In this document: in pieces, positions 25,085 to 37,400 of the stretch
Layout of the letters: the number at the start of each line of letters is the position of its first letter
Numbering within the stretch: position 1 is the first letter of the stretch
Assembly (NCBI GenBank): GCA_030522415.1
Contig: CM060112.1
Location: 6,045,001 to 6,109,000, forward strand
Source of the DNA: Channallabes apus
Lineage: Eukaryota > Chordata > Actinopteri > Siluriformes > Clariidae
Direction of reading: 5' to 3'
Length of the DNA stretch: 64,000 bases
Made by a program: the position numbers and the translations under genes
The notes under the pieces: model-generated
The model's database searches: none
What the model was told of the DNA's origin: nothing
What the model saw: only the letters and a program-made list of their open reading frames with translations

Positions 25085-25899
25085 GATTGCCAAGACTTTT
25101 GGGAAAATACCTTGTGGACCGACGAGACAAAAGTTGAACTTTTTGGAAGGTGCGTGTCCCGTTACATCTGGCGTAAAAGTAACACAGCATTTCAGAAAAA
25201 GAACATCATACCAACAGTAAAATATGGTGGTGGTAGTGTGATGGTCTGGGTTGTTTTGCTGCTTCATGACCTGGAAGGCTTGCTGTGATACATGGAACCA
25301 TGAATTCTACTGTCTACCAAAAAATCCTGAAGGAGAATGTCCGGCCATCTGTTCGTCAACTCAAGATGAAGTGCTGCAGCAGGACAATGACCCAAAACAC
25401 ACCAGCAAATCCACCTCTGAATGGCTGAAGAAAAACAAAATGAATACTTTGGAGTGGCCTAGTCAAAGTCTTGACCTGAATCCTATTGAGATGTTGTGGC
25501 ATGACCTTAAAAAGGCGGTTCATGCTAGAAAACCCTCAAATAAAGCTGAATTACAACAATTCTGCAAAGATGAGTGGGCCAAAATTCCTCCAGAGCGCTG
25601 TAAAAGACTCGTTGCAAGTTATCGCAAACGCTTGATTGCAGTTATTGCTGCTAAGGGTGGCCCAACCAGTTACTGTATTAGGTTCAGGGGGCCATTACTT
25701 TTTCACACAGGACCATGTAGGTTTGGATTTTTTTCTCCCTAAATAATAAAACCCCTCATTTAAAAACTGCATTTTTTTGTTTACTTGTGTTATCTTTGAC
25801 TAATAGTTAAATGTGTTTGATGATCAGAAACATTTTGTGTGACAAACATGCAAAAGAATAAGAAATCAGGAGGGGGGCAAATAGTTTTTCACACCACTG
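25085..25899 (+). pseudogene. 3' half of a Tc1-like transposon, transposase broken
   Basis: It starts abruptly at the gypsy 5' LTR. Recognisable Tc1 transposase pieces are [12 protein letters not shown] (second catalytic Asp) and [20 protein letters not shown] (third acidic residue), continuing to a basic C-terminus near 25680. Stops and a frame change interrupt the part before 25250. The element ends with AAATAGTTTTTCACACCACTG, and TA follows at 25900. The 5' half is absent from the window. Confidence 0.85.
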
Positions 25900-27466
25900 T
25901 ATATTATTTGTTCCACTAGATTTTTGTTGGATGTATTAAAGTACTGTAAAAGGTAGCAGAATACAAATGCATGCCACACTTTTTTATTTGCATGAAAATT
26001 TTAAAACCATTTCTTGCTGACTATCTGTCTCTGATGTTCATCAAGGTGAGCTACAGTAGATCAACAGGAACCCCATTTTTCATGGAAAGGTGTGTCTGTA
26101 CTGGTGCAATGGGTCTGGACATGGTGGATTGGTGCTGTAAGTGTAAGGTCTCCCTTAAATATTTATAGAAAATATTTTATAGAAAAAATCTTTCCAGCAA
26201 ATATAATTTCATGATTTGTTGGAGTCTACACGCTACCAAAAGGAAATTCAACAAGCACACTGACCCTCTTATTGACTGTTCTCACACGATACTCACACAC
26301 GTGATCTACAGTCATCGCATTAACAATGTGATGACCTAAGGTGAAGAAATGCTACTTTTACTGCCTCTACTGGGTTTTCTTTGTTAATATGTTTTGTCTG
26401 GTCTTGCACACTGTAAATCACAAGGTATTCAAGCCAATTATGGGGTACTGTTATTGGTCACTTTTCAACACTAGAATAGGGATTAAGAACTCATCATTAT
26501 TAAAATTAAGCCAAAAGGACACTTCAAACTATCTATTATATGGCCACATATATATGCCACATCTTTCAAAGGCAAATCAGGTAATCACCTTTCATCTACC
26601 TTTGTTGTTAATTTATGAAACGTCTAATGAGGCATTTCTTCCCTACAAGCTCCCTCTCCGAAAGTGTTTTATTTTTTTAAACTTTACTTTTTTTTTTTTG
26701 CACTTAAGTGTATCATGTGTCTGAGCTACCCGTCCCTTAATACTCAAACACGTGTTTGACGTACAATATCATTTACATACTAGCCAGTGGGCTAGTATGG
26801 GCATAATAGGGCATAATATTTGATTTATGGAGCATAATTACTTTAAATAAGGAAAAACAGTGAGAAGATGAAAAAGGGTCAACATGCTGCTTTCACTGCT
26901 GGAGCTCCGAGGGAAAATACATTACTAAGCGATCAATGCATGTATGCAGTCAATGTTATGGGCTGTGAAAATAGCCTTATTAGACTGGTTAATCTTTATT
27001 TTTTATTAATTAATTTTTTTCTACAAACAGAAGTCTACTCGCATGAGATACAGTACTGTATGGTATGAGTGCAATACCGCGTTTCACCACATAACATTTA
27101 AGGAGGCGCTGTTTCACTATAAAATTGTGAAAATCAGAGACAAGATATGAGTTTCTATTTATTACTGAATAATTTTTTTTCTTTTTTTCTTTTAATATAA
27201 TTACACATACAATCTAAACAAAAAACAACCCAGGGAAACCTGGCTTCCTTTAGCAAGCGTAGCAACAGAAACTGCTACACACCGTGTGCTCTATATCTCA
27301 ATAAATCTCATACAAGTTACAGTAGTACTGAAGCACTGAGAGGAAAATAACTCAAATGCAGAAAAATACTGATGTGCATACTGTTAATATTAAACTCTCA
27401 TTCACCTTGTGACGGTGAGCCACTCAGTGCAAGTGTTTCTCTCTCTCTCACACACACACACACACA

Positions 27467-27613
27467 GAGTTTTTATCTCATTACACATCTGAGCAGTTGA
27501 GGGTTAAGGGCCTTGCTCAAGGGCCCAACAGTGGCAACTTGGTGGTTGTGGGCTTTGAACCTCGGACCTTCCGAACCGTAGTCCAATGCCTTAACCACTG
27601 AGCTACCCCTGGC
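27467..27613 (-). repeat. tRNA-derived SINE (copy with GGTTAAGGCATTGG head)
   Basis: On the minus strand it reads GTAGCTCAGTGGTTAAGGC (A box) and GAGGTTCAAAG (B box), then CCACTGTTGGGCCCTTGAGC and CCTCAACTGCTC. It matches the + strand copy at 43747-43936 block for block. Confidence 0.85.
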
Positions 27614-27894
27614 ACCTAGTAAAGGAGCAGGCCGTTGGAACTCACCTGGGTTGAAGGCAGATCAGCAATTTCAGCTTTTGGCATCCGCGCAGCCGACTGT
27701 AACCTTTCGAGCTATAACTTACTCAAATCTCCGTCTCCCTAAATTCAAATGCTTCAGAGTTCTGATCTCCTTGGAGAACGATGTCTGCTGCCCTCTCACA
27801 CAAGCTCTGCTGTTTCTGCCTACACCGCGCCACCTGCTCAGCGCCACTGGTCTTACCTGCTCTGCACACCCCTGTGCGTCTGCTACACACACTA

Positions 27895-28025
27895 AAAAAT
27901 GCTGGGTTATTTTTACTACACAAACGCTGGGTTGCCTCAATTGGGTCATTTTTTTGGGGCTATTTACAGTGAATTGGGTACTTTTTGTGTAACCCAGATT
28001 GCTGGGTTGGAGTTGGGTTAGGTAG
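27895..28025. repeat. TGCTGGGTTA inverted-motif repeat
   Basis: AATGCTGGGTTATTTTTACT at one end and GTAACCCAGATTGCTGGGTT at the other, with GGGTTG/TTGGGT motifs between, suggest a small non-autonomous DNA element. The ends are not precise. Confidence 0.45.
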
Positions 28026-28402
28026 TGACAGCTAACATAGACAGCACCGCCCCTCCCCTGAAGTTCACCGGTGTATTCAGTGGCTGTGTCAACTATCTGT
28101 CTTTTCTTTTGTGCTGCTGATGAGGGTTCATCCTCCTCGTGCATTTAAGAGGAAATGTAAACGTTAAATACAAGTTCTGTACTGTACATACACTTTCACT
28201 CACTTACATCACATATGACTGCATTTTTTTTAACTGTATGTAACATTTATTACTGTTACCATGTTAACATTACACTCAAACTTTCAGCCTGGTCTGAGGT
28301 ATGATCATTTATCTGACCAAAGGCATGACCAAATGTCAATCATTTGAAAGCACTTGCAGTGTAGTGATACTGTAGTTCACAGATATGTCACAGCTACACT
28401 TA

Positions 28403-28483
28403 CTAACACTGGGACGTACCATTGTGGAGTTGATCGACTGTGGAGAGACATTTACATACAGGTGAATCTGAAGGTAAAGGAAG
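28403..28483 (+). pseudogene. Relic of a receptor Ig domain 1 exon (3' end only)
   Basis: The 81 nt from AACACTGGGACGTACCATTG to GTAAAGGAAG, followed by the donor GTGAGTCTCC, match the 3' end of the Ig domain 1 exons in genes A, C and D. The upstream two thirds of the exon, the signal exon and the promoter are missing. It is a decayed sixth receptor copy on the + strand between A and B. Confidence 0.75.
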
Positions 28484-31300
28484 GTGAGTCTCCACCTGCT
28501 GCCTTCTGTTTATCCTAAGAAAGCTCCAGCATCATTAGAAGAAAAAATACAAAATACTAAGTAATCATAATTATTTATTATGAGATCATGATTTAATCTG
28601 TATTTTCCTCTTGCATGGCTGAGAAAACAATAAAGGCATTTTTATAAAGGCATACTTTATTTTTTCAGTATCATTAAAATATTAAGTTACATCTCAAACA
28701 GTCTCTGTACTTGCCTGTTCAGCTCACTGGTTTCTTGTTAGGCCTCATTTAATCCCTGATATGTCAGTTAAATTGTGTCTCATTGTTGCAAGGTTTACTG
28801 TGTTTTATGTGTTTGTGAGTATTTGTTTTTCTCAAATCATACACTTTTTGGTTGTTACTTATTGCTCTATTTGCTTGAAATACAAAAATGGGCAAAAAAA
28901 ACCACTCTTTTAAATAATTGGCCTGTAGCAAGGCAAACACGAAAAACAGAAATTTGGTTAAGAAGCATCAAGAAGTAATTATTAAAAAATTTACATTAAT
29001 ATAATAACTTGTCAATAAAATGATTAACTTTCATGTGAGATTACGTAAATGACTTGGTGAAGATGCATCATAAAAATGCACAGTAGAGATGATAAAGTGA
29101 AAGTAAGAGCATTTCTACATGCCCAATGTGACAAGAACTCACAGGATTATATAAACTATACTGTATAGACAGCTATATAGACTGTCTAGGCTCAGCAACA
29201 TTATGTGGCAATAAAATAAAGTCAGCTGATGACCTGAATGTACTGAATGACCAAGTTATAAAATTTTGGGATTTTATTTCCCCCCTGCTGGAACAGGCAT
29301 ATTGCAAAATACATAGACCTACACTAAAGTGAAACTGATTGGAATAGCAGATGATAAACTTTACTTATGTGTTTAAACAGAAGAAACATGTTTTGATTAG
29401 ATTCGTATGCACGTACAGTACAGTAGTGTATGTAGAACTGTCTATGTGTTGGTAACAATAAATGTAGGAGAAACAGAGAGAAGCTTCTTAACACATTGAA
29501 TTGAAGACATGTAGCTGATATTATCTACAGTATAACTAATGATGTGATTCACAGATTTGTATTAAGCCCAAAGTTTGTTCTTTGTTCTTCCTGTGCACAG
29601 GTGTTTTTTATTGCTTTAATCCACTACCTGTGTGATCTCAGAAATATTTATGACAGCACAGCAATGTGGCACAGCTGTCTACAGCTGGTGGTTTCCTCAG
29701 CTAACAGCAATCAGTATTTGTAAAGTTTCACACATATTCATACACACTGCATTGTATTCAATCTGTTTTACTGTCAGTCATGTACAGTACTAGATTTAGT
29801 ACATGTTGTTTTCCCCCTTGTCTCTCTGGTGAAGGAAAATCCAGTTATATCCTACAAATTCCTCATCACCATGCAGTGGACTGCGCATGGCTGCTTACTG
29901 AATCACTGAATGAAGATTTTTCTCTTGTAGTAAAAATTTTGTCTAAAACACTTAAAAGTACGAGATGTTATTTTGAAATAATTTGCAGGCAAACAGTGTC
30001 ATTCATTTCTTTTGCACTAACTTAGAAAATATTTTGAATCTTTCTGACACTTAAAAATAAGTTGCTTAATAGTTAGAGAGTCTTTTGGTTTACTGTAAGT
30101 TCCTGATTGCAGGCAAACAGTGGCCTTTTTTCCGACTAGGATTGAATGTATTTTGTCTCAGAGTGACTTGCTTGTAAATTATAAGTAAGTTTAATAAAAT
30201 TCATTTTCTTATCACCAATATTTCTGGACCTTTGACTTACCTTTGACCTTCTGGACCCTCTCTTATGCATTGGCAATTGAAATAAAAGTCTAGGAAGGTC
30301 CAACGTGTACCACAACATGTACCACCTTATTTTGAGCACCTGTCGGTACCATCATAACTCCCCCAAAATCCCTGGTCAGTTTCTGTAATGCTGAAGCTAA
30401 TGGTCAGGGATGTCATGGGAGCTGTGGAGGAACTGGGCATGAGCACAGAGATAGAATTCGACAAAGAATTTTAGAAAATATTTCACATATCAATGATCCC
30501 AGACAAAAGTATATAATTTTATCAAGGAAAAGCATATAAATTCCAAATAGTTATTGTTGCTTAGCATTTATGCTAATAGTATGAGAACCATGAACAGCTT
30601 TTACATTTATTATTTCAATGTATTTTTTTTCCATGTATTTGATTTTGGTAAAGCTTGTCAGTCCATATCATGATCCCATAAAAGAAAAAAAACATTGTAT
30701 ATCTTCCTATAATCTTAAAGGCATTGAGATGATGTTACTTCCTGTTGTAAATATGTGTAACTTGTATAATACTGTATACTGGTATCATTGTGACTATTAT
30801 AACTATTATGGAACTGAAATGTAGTGTGGATTTGCAGAGCATAACTCACTCATAGAAAAGAATGCTTTATGCATGAATGATTTACACACTATATAAAAAA
30901 CTAATACACAATGTAGTTACATTGTGCTGAACCAAGCAGCATCCTTTTCAATGTGCTATTAATTTTATATATTACTTTTTTTTAAAACACTTTTTAAATT
31001 ATTGATCTGAAACATTAGTATCAGTTGTTATAAATAACACCTGAAATATTTTTTTCAACTTATTTTCTCATTACTTTGTGAGTGTAATACCACTGGAATA
31101 CAAATGTTGTATAATGCAGTTGTAGAATCATCCTGCAGGAGTCCATCCTTGAATTCCCAGAGACTGTTACACACCTTGTGCTCTAGAGGGCAGTAGAGGC
31201 CACCCGGCAACTGACAGTAATAAGTATTAACTTTAACTTACAATGCACTGGTACTTTATAAATAAGTCACACATACACTTAATGTACAGTACTTTCTCAC
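28484..31300 (+). other. Decayed receptor-gene introns and unassigned sequence
   Basis: From about 29480 to 29790 the sequence follows the order of the gene D intron before the stalk exon (58610-58860), including GCTGATATTATCT, TTTGTATTAAGCC and CATTGTATTC...CTGTTTTACTG. It is therefore relic intron of the broken copy. The rest (28500-29480, 29800-31150) is AT-rich and I see no gene. A GTGCTCTAGAGGGCAGTAGAGG block at 31168-31190 recurs before genes C (44860) and D (55910). Confidence 0.5.
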
Positions 31301-31306
31301 TCTTTA

Positions 31307-31475
31307 GAAGAGGAAGTGGGTGCAGCTTCTCACTCTGGTTAAGACACATACAGTATAAAGACACAGAGCACATTTACAGAGCAGGACAGAGACAGTAAGA
31401 GTGTGTAACAGGACAGGAGCTTTAATATCTTTCTGAAGTGGAGTTGGTGTGGAGATGTGAGAGTGTGAACTCAGG
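31307..31475 (+). promoter_or_regulatory. Gene B promoter: PU.1/ETS-like site and TATA box
   Basis: GAAGAGGAAGTGGG at 31307-31320 fits the purine-rich PU.1 (ETS) consensus, and TATAAAG follows at 31354-31360. The start codon is 31476. The same pair, about 40 bp apart, stands before genes C, D and E. PU.1 control of myeloid genes is known from mammals; use here is inferred. Confidence 0.6.
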
Positions 31476-34400
31476 ATGAAGATCCTCCTCATCTTCACCC
31501 TCTGCCTGATCTCAGGTAAAGAAATGCACTTCAGAATAATCCTCACTCTCAGCAGCAGTGTTACATGAAGGAAGGTTTTGCTCAGATGGATGTTTGGTGT
31601 TTTGTTAGATGGAGGAGATTCCAAGGCAGTAACAGGATATTCAGGAGGAGGAGTCCTTATCAAGTGCACGTATAAGGCAGAATACACAGAAACCCCAAAA
31701 TATTTCTGTAAGGGTTCAGAATCAGTGTGTTCTGACCAAATGAAGATAAGCGCTAAAGACAAGTGGGTAAGCCCAGGAAGATACTCAATGTTTGATGATA
31801 CCAAATCAGCTGAGTTCACGGTGATGATCAGAAAGCTCACCGGGCAAGACAATGATACGTACAGGTGTGAAGTTGACCAAAATGGGAAAGATAATTCAAC
31901 ACGGGTGCGACTGAAGGTAATTGAAGGTGAGTACAAAATTTATTCGGACCGTTTAACCTGACTAAAAGGTCTGGACTGGTGCTTCATTACCACTTGCATA
32001 GCAAATAAATAACATTTTTGTGTGCTGGAAGGTACAGTATACAGATCTAGCCATTAAGAACGCACGTTTCGAGAACAGGGATGCCGCGACTTGCCGCGCC
32101 TGCACACGGCATGCTGTAAAAATGCCCATCATTACCTGTAGGGGGCAGTCGTGTTTCAGTCTGAAGTACTGAGCGGAAAATGTGTTCTTTCTCTTAGGCA
32201 CCCATTGACAGCAAGCGACAGAGCTCATGAACGTGTCGAACTCAAACTGTAAATACTAATATGTATTTATTTTTCATTTTCTTCTCTCCTTCAATGATGA
32301 TACTTCTTTAACTGCGCGTTCTCCATTCAGTATTATTCATTCATTCATTCATTCATTCATCTTCTATACCGCTTAATCCTGTGTTCAGGGTCGCGGGGGA
32401 CCTGGAGCCTATCCCAGGAGACTTCGGGCACTAGGCGGGGTACACCCTGGACAGGGTGCCAATCCATCGCAGGGCACACACACATACACACACTCACACA
32501 CCCAATCACACACTACGGGCAATTTAGGAACGCCAATTAGCCTAACCTGCATATCTTTGGACTGTGGGAGGAAACCGGAGTACCCGGAGGAAACCCACCA
32601 AGCACGGGGAGAACATGCAAACTCCATGCACACAGAGACGGGAATCGAGCCTGGCCGGGGAATCGAACCCAGACCCTGGAGGTGCAAGGCGACAGTGCTA
32701 ACCACTACACCACCACGCCGCCTTCAGTATTATTATTATTATTATTATTATTAGTAGTAGTAGTAGTGCTCCAAATTTATTATTATTATTTTAACGCACC
32801 CGCGCGTGTGCAAAACGATGAAGTACAACAAAGAATACAAAAATGTATGATATGTTAGCCTAAAACAATATTGTTTTATTGTGTTTATGCGCTTTAAATA
32901 TACACTAAACAATAAACACTGCCTTGTGCAAAGTGAAAATGAAAAGGCTGATAAACGCGTGTACAGATATGAGCAGATTTAATGATAAAACTACAGACAT
33001 GAAATGAACACGCCAGCGCGCTCCGATGCGAGCCGATTTGTTCAAGTCATAATAAAAATAACATATTTTTGCTGTGTAGTTAATTTTTTTCTGTGTATAA
33101 TAATTGCATTTTAATGAATATTTTAATGGTGATCCAGATGGCCAGTCCTGTACTGTACTGCTCAAGACTTTCAAGACAATCTTCCAGGTTTGTTTAATCT
33201 CCAGAGAAAGCATAATGCGACTGTCCATACAGTAAATAAAAAGAGAAGTATCAAATACAACTATTAAGTCTGATTTAATTGCTATCATTAATCATTTTTA
33301 TTTTTTATCTATTTTATATTTTCCTAGGGAAATACAATTTAGGCAGAGATGTCCACTCTGTCTTGTTAATTCATCTAAAACCCCCTTAAAGTATTTGCCA
33401 ACAGCACACACAGTTTGATAAAATTCACACCTACGCATCGTGAATGAAAGGTGAGAAGAGATTCCGCAGAATCTTTTGACACAGTGCTTGCTCTGAAGGA
33501 CTATACTCGACAAGAATATACACTCAGCTAAAGGATTATTAGGAACACCATACTAATATGGTGTTTGACCCCCTTTCGCCTTCAGAACTGCCTTAATTTT
33601 TTTTTACATGGCATTGATTCAACAAGGTGCTGAAAGCATTCTTTAGAAATGTTGGCCCATATTGATAGGATAGCATCTTGCAGTTGATAGAGATTTGTGG
33701 GATGCACATCCATGGCACGAAGCTCCCGTTCCACCACATCCCAAGATCTGGTGACTGGAGGGGCCATTTTAGTACAGTGAACTCATTGTCATGTTCAAGA
33801 AACCAATTTGAAATGATTCGAGCTTTGTGACATGGTACATTATCCTGCTGGTAGTCATGAGAGGATGAGTACATGGTGGTCATAAAGGGATGGACATGGT
33901 CATAAACAATGCTCAGGTAGGCCATGGCATTTAAACGATGCCCAATTGGCACTAAGGGGCCTAAAGTGTGCCAAGAAAACATCCCCCACACCATTACACC
34001 ACCACCACCAGCCTGCACAGTGGTAACAAGGCATGATGGATCCATGTTCTCATTCTGTTTACGCCAAATTCTGACTCTACCATTTGAATGTCTCAACAGA
34101 AATCGAGACTCATCAGACCAGGCAACATTTTTCCAGTCTTCAACTGTCCAATTTTGGTGAGCTCGTGCAAATTGTAGCCTCTTTTTGCTATTTGTAGCGG
34201 AGATGAGTGGTACCCGGTGGGGTCTTCTGCTGTTGTAGCCCATCCGCCTCAAGGTTGTGCGTGTTGTGGCTTCACAAATGCTTTGCTGCATACCTCAGTT
34301 GTAACGAGTTAAAGTTGCTCTTCTATCAGCTTGAATCAGTCGGCCCATTCTCCTCTGACCTCGAGCATCAACAAGGCATTTTCGCCCACAGGACTGCCGC

Positions 34401-37400
34401 ATACTGGATGTTTTTCCCTTTTCACACCATTCTTTGTAAACCCTAGAAATGGTTGTGCGTGAAAATCCCAGTAACTGAGCAGATTGTGAAATACTCAGAC
34501 TGGCCCGTCTGGCACCAACAACCATGCCACGATCAAAATGGCTTAAATCACCTTTCTTTCCCATTCTGATATTCAGTTTGGAGTTCAGGAGATTGTCTTG
34601 ACCAGGACCACACCCCTAAATGCATTGAAGAAACTGCCATGTGATTGGTTGATTAGATAATTGCATTAATGAGAAATTGAACAGGTGTTCCTAATAATCC
34701 TTTAGGTGAGTGTACAGTAGAGAATAAGAATCATATTTATAATAAGATAATTAATTAAATAATAAAGGACTTTATCTAAAAGCCAGACTGACCAAGTTTC
34801 TTATTCACTGCTGAAGTAGTTAAATATGCTTATACTGTAGATACGTAGGTTATATTTTAAAAGTACAATTGCAAGTAAATTACAAACTGCATGTAATGTT
34901 GTAAAATAAATAAAACAGTATTAGACACAAATATATGATATGGTAGTACATGTATATGTACATGTATAAAATGAAAAAGCTATTTACACATGAGCGCTCA
35001 AATGTAAAGCAAACACAATTATTAATTTATTGTGTATATTTAACTTCATTCAGCCATTTAAGTTATATGAAAAATGACGTTCCTACCAGCCTACTATTAT
35101 TTTCTGTTCAAATTTAAAGATGCCCGCGTGTGTGTGCAAAAAGACGAAGTACGACAAAGAATACTAAAGTGAATAATCTTTAATAAGTCTCTAATACAAT
35201 ATTGTTTCCAATGCTGAAGGAACAAGATAAGATCGTCTTAATAAGAGCGTCTGCCAAATGCATAAAAGTAAATGTAAACAAGATTTTGTTTTAGTCTATT
35301 CACTGAATACAATGCGACAGTGCGCTCCGAGGTGACACCCACAGAACCCCAGTTACTGTAATGCCTCTTCTCACCTTTCATTCACGATAGGTGTGAAGTT
35401 ATCAAACCGGTTTCGCTGATGGAGAAATTCACAGAATTGAGGAGTTAACAAGACCGAGCAGACGTCTCTGTCTAAAATGTATTTCGCCAGGAAAACATAA
35501 ACATAAATAGAAATAAAATGATTAATGTTACCAATTAAACCAGACTTCACAGTTGGATTTGATACTTCGAGTGTAATTCAGAAATTTACTAAATATATTC
35601 AGATTTTGTAAAATAACGAAACCTGTTTCCTTCCTAGACCTTTTGTCCGCATCACAATGAACTGAAGCTCAGCACGTCTACTGTACTGTCCTTGTTTTAA
35701 TCTATAATGTTTAAGTGGAATACATTTTGCGTATATGCTTAAGTATTCAGTTTTATTTATGGACAGGTGTATTATGTTTGATCTGTATTATTGCGAGAGG
35801 CGATGACTTTCTGGTGGAATATGTCTGAATTTTATCGATAAATCGCACGCGTTTATCAGCCTTTTGATAAAAACGCTGCTTTTTGTAAAGTGAAAGTATG
35901 AGCCGCTGGTTTCCGCACGGCGACGAACAGCATTATTTCGGTCATAAATTCACAATCACATTCCAGCTATTACTTCCAGCCGTGGTCAATTTCCAGCATG
36001 TGGCATTGTGAATGTTAACATCTGTATGTAAATTAGAGTATGAAATCCTAACCACTTTAAATGTTTTAAATTATTAATTGTCTGCATGTAAGTCTTAATC
36101 GATCTGCCTAAAGTTTACTCAGCAGGATTTGGCAATGTTAATGTTATGTGCTAAATAGTTGTGGCGCGAGATGTTGCAGCTTATATAAGAGGCCTGTGCG
36201 GGTACTCAGTGGGGGATCTGTGCGAGTCTGCACTGCAGGAGTGATGGCGCACTATCAGAGAGGGATCCCCATTCGTGTTGATCCCCCGTCTCCTTAAGAC
36301 AGGGTTATCTCTTTTCTTTAGTTAGTTAAGTTAAGCTTTTATTTGTCACGTATACATTACAGCACAGTGAAATTCCTTCTTCGCATATCCCAGCACAACT
36401 GGGGTCAGAGCGCAGGGTCAGCCATGATACAGCGCCCCTGGAGCAGGTAGGGTTAAGGGCCTTGCTCAAGGGCCCAACAGTGGCAACCTGGTGGAGCTGG
36501 GGATCAAACTGCCGACCTTCCGATCAGTAACTCATTGCCTTAGCCCTCTGAGCCACCACTGCCCTTTACTCCATAACATAACTTTTTCATCATTTTAATG
36601 CACTCTTTTCTTTTCAACACAGCTTTCCTCTTCTCTTGTCTTTTCACACATTTTCTACACTTTTCTTTTAACACATTCTCTCTTTTCACACACTTTAGGA
36701 CATATACCAAGTGCGTATCTCTTGATACCTGGTGCTATCTAATGTTCACACTCCGAGTGCTGATTCTTCGTCTTAAGAAGACGTGCGACCAGGTGTTGTG
36801 CGCTTTTCCTCGTTACTATCATGGCAACATCCCCTAGAGACCATGCTTGACTGCCGATCTGCCAGTCTGAAAATCCATGGTGTTGCCTGTCGCACGAGCT
36901 GTCATGTTACAGTTAATTTCACAGTTTGAGTTGGAATCAGTAGCAATCAGGATACTTGTCATTAATCATTATTTCAGCAGCGTTAGCCACAGCACTTGGC
37001 GATGTAATAAACATCTACTGGTATAAAATATGTCAGTGATACCTCAGTCAGTGGTGCTATCTTCTTTCTTTTGTTTCTTTTACGCCACTATTAAACTTTT
37101 ACATGTTTTAAAAACCCTTTAAACACTGTTGGAAACAATGCTACTTGTTGAACAGTTAACCTATTATGCTTGTTGCTTCAAAACTCATTAATTGTCCACT
37201 TAAAAACTATCATGTGTGTGTGTGTGTGTGTAACTGGTATGATTGGTTGTGATTTGCAGATCTGTCCTATAAGAAGTTCATCAGTGAGACTGTCCATGTA
37301 GGAGGAGATTTGAACATCAGCTGTAAATACCCAGAATCCCTCAGGAATAAGAGCAAGTTTCTCTGCAAGATGGAGCTACAGGATCCAGTTTGCTCTTATA

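Larger units (their letters stand above)
25902..28380. other. Intergenic region with one SINE and a TGCTGGGTTA repeat
   Basis: The stretch is AT-rich. It contains a minus-strand tRNA-derived SINE (27467-27613) and a TGCTGGGTTA...TAACCCAG inverted-motif repeat (27895-28020). Short frames such as the one at 26341-26724 have no recognisable family features. Confidence 0.5.
31927..37259 (+). other. Gene B large intron between the two Ig exons
   Basis: The 5.3-kb intron holds a SINE-like copy (32336-32722), a Tc1-like element (33521-34712), diverged repeated segments (32800-33480 and 35110-35480), a SINE tail (35238-35278), a further SINE (36330-36567), and a (TG)n tract before the acceptor. I found no trace of the middle Ig exon that C, D and E have here. 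Confidence 0.6.

Noticed and set aside
26341..26724. 127-codon open frame
   Set aside because: AT-rich Phe/Leu/Tyr composition, no motif, no splice or UTR context; could be chance.
27719..28144. 141-codon minus-strand frame
   Set aside because: It runs through the TGCTGGGTTA repeat and has no family resemblance.
31579..31608. Alternative start giving MLRWMFGVLL before Ig domain 1
   Set aside because: This part is the 93-bp first intron with a good donor and acceptor; the 40-nt signal exon upstream is in phase and codes a proper signal peptide.
31304..31936. 210-codon frame antisense to the gene B Ig 1 exon
   Set aside because: Equivalent antisense frames occur over every paralogue because the sense sequence is conserved; they have no start context or splice signals of their own.
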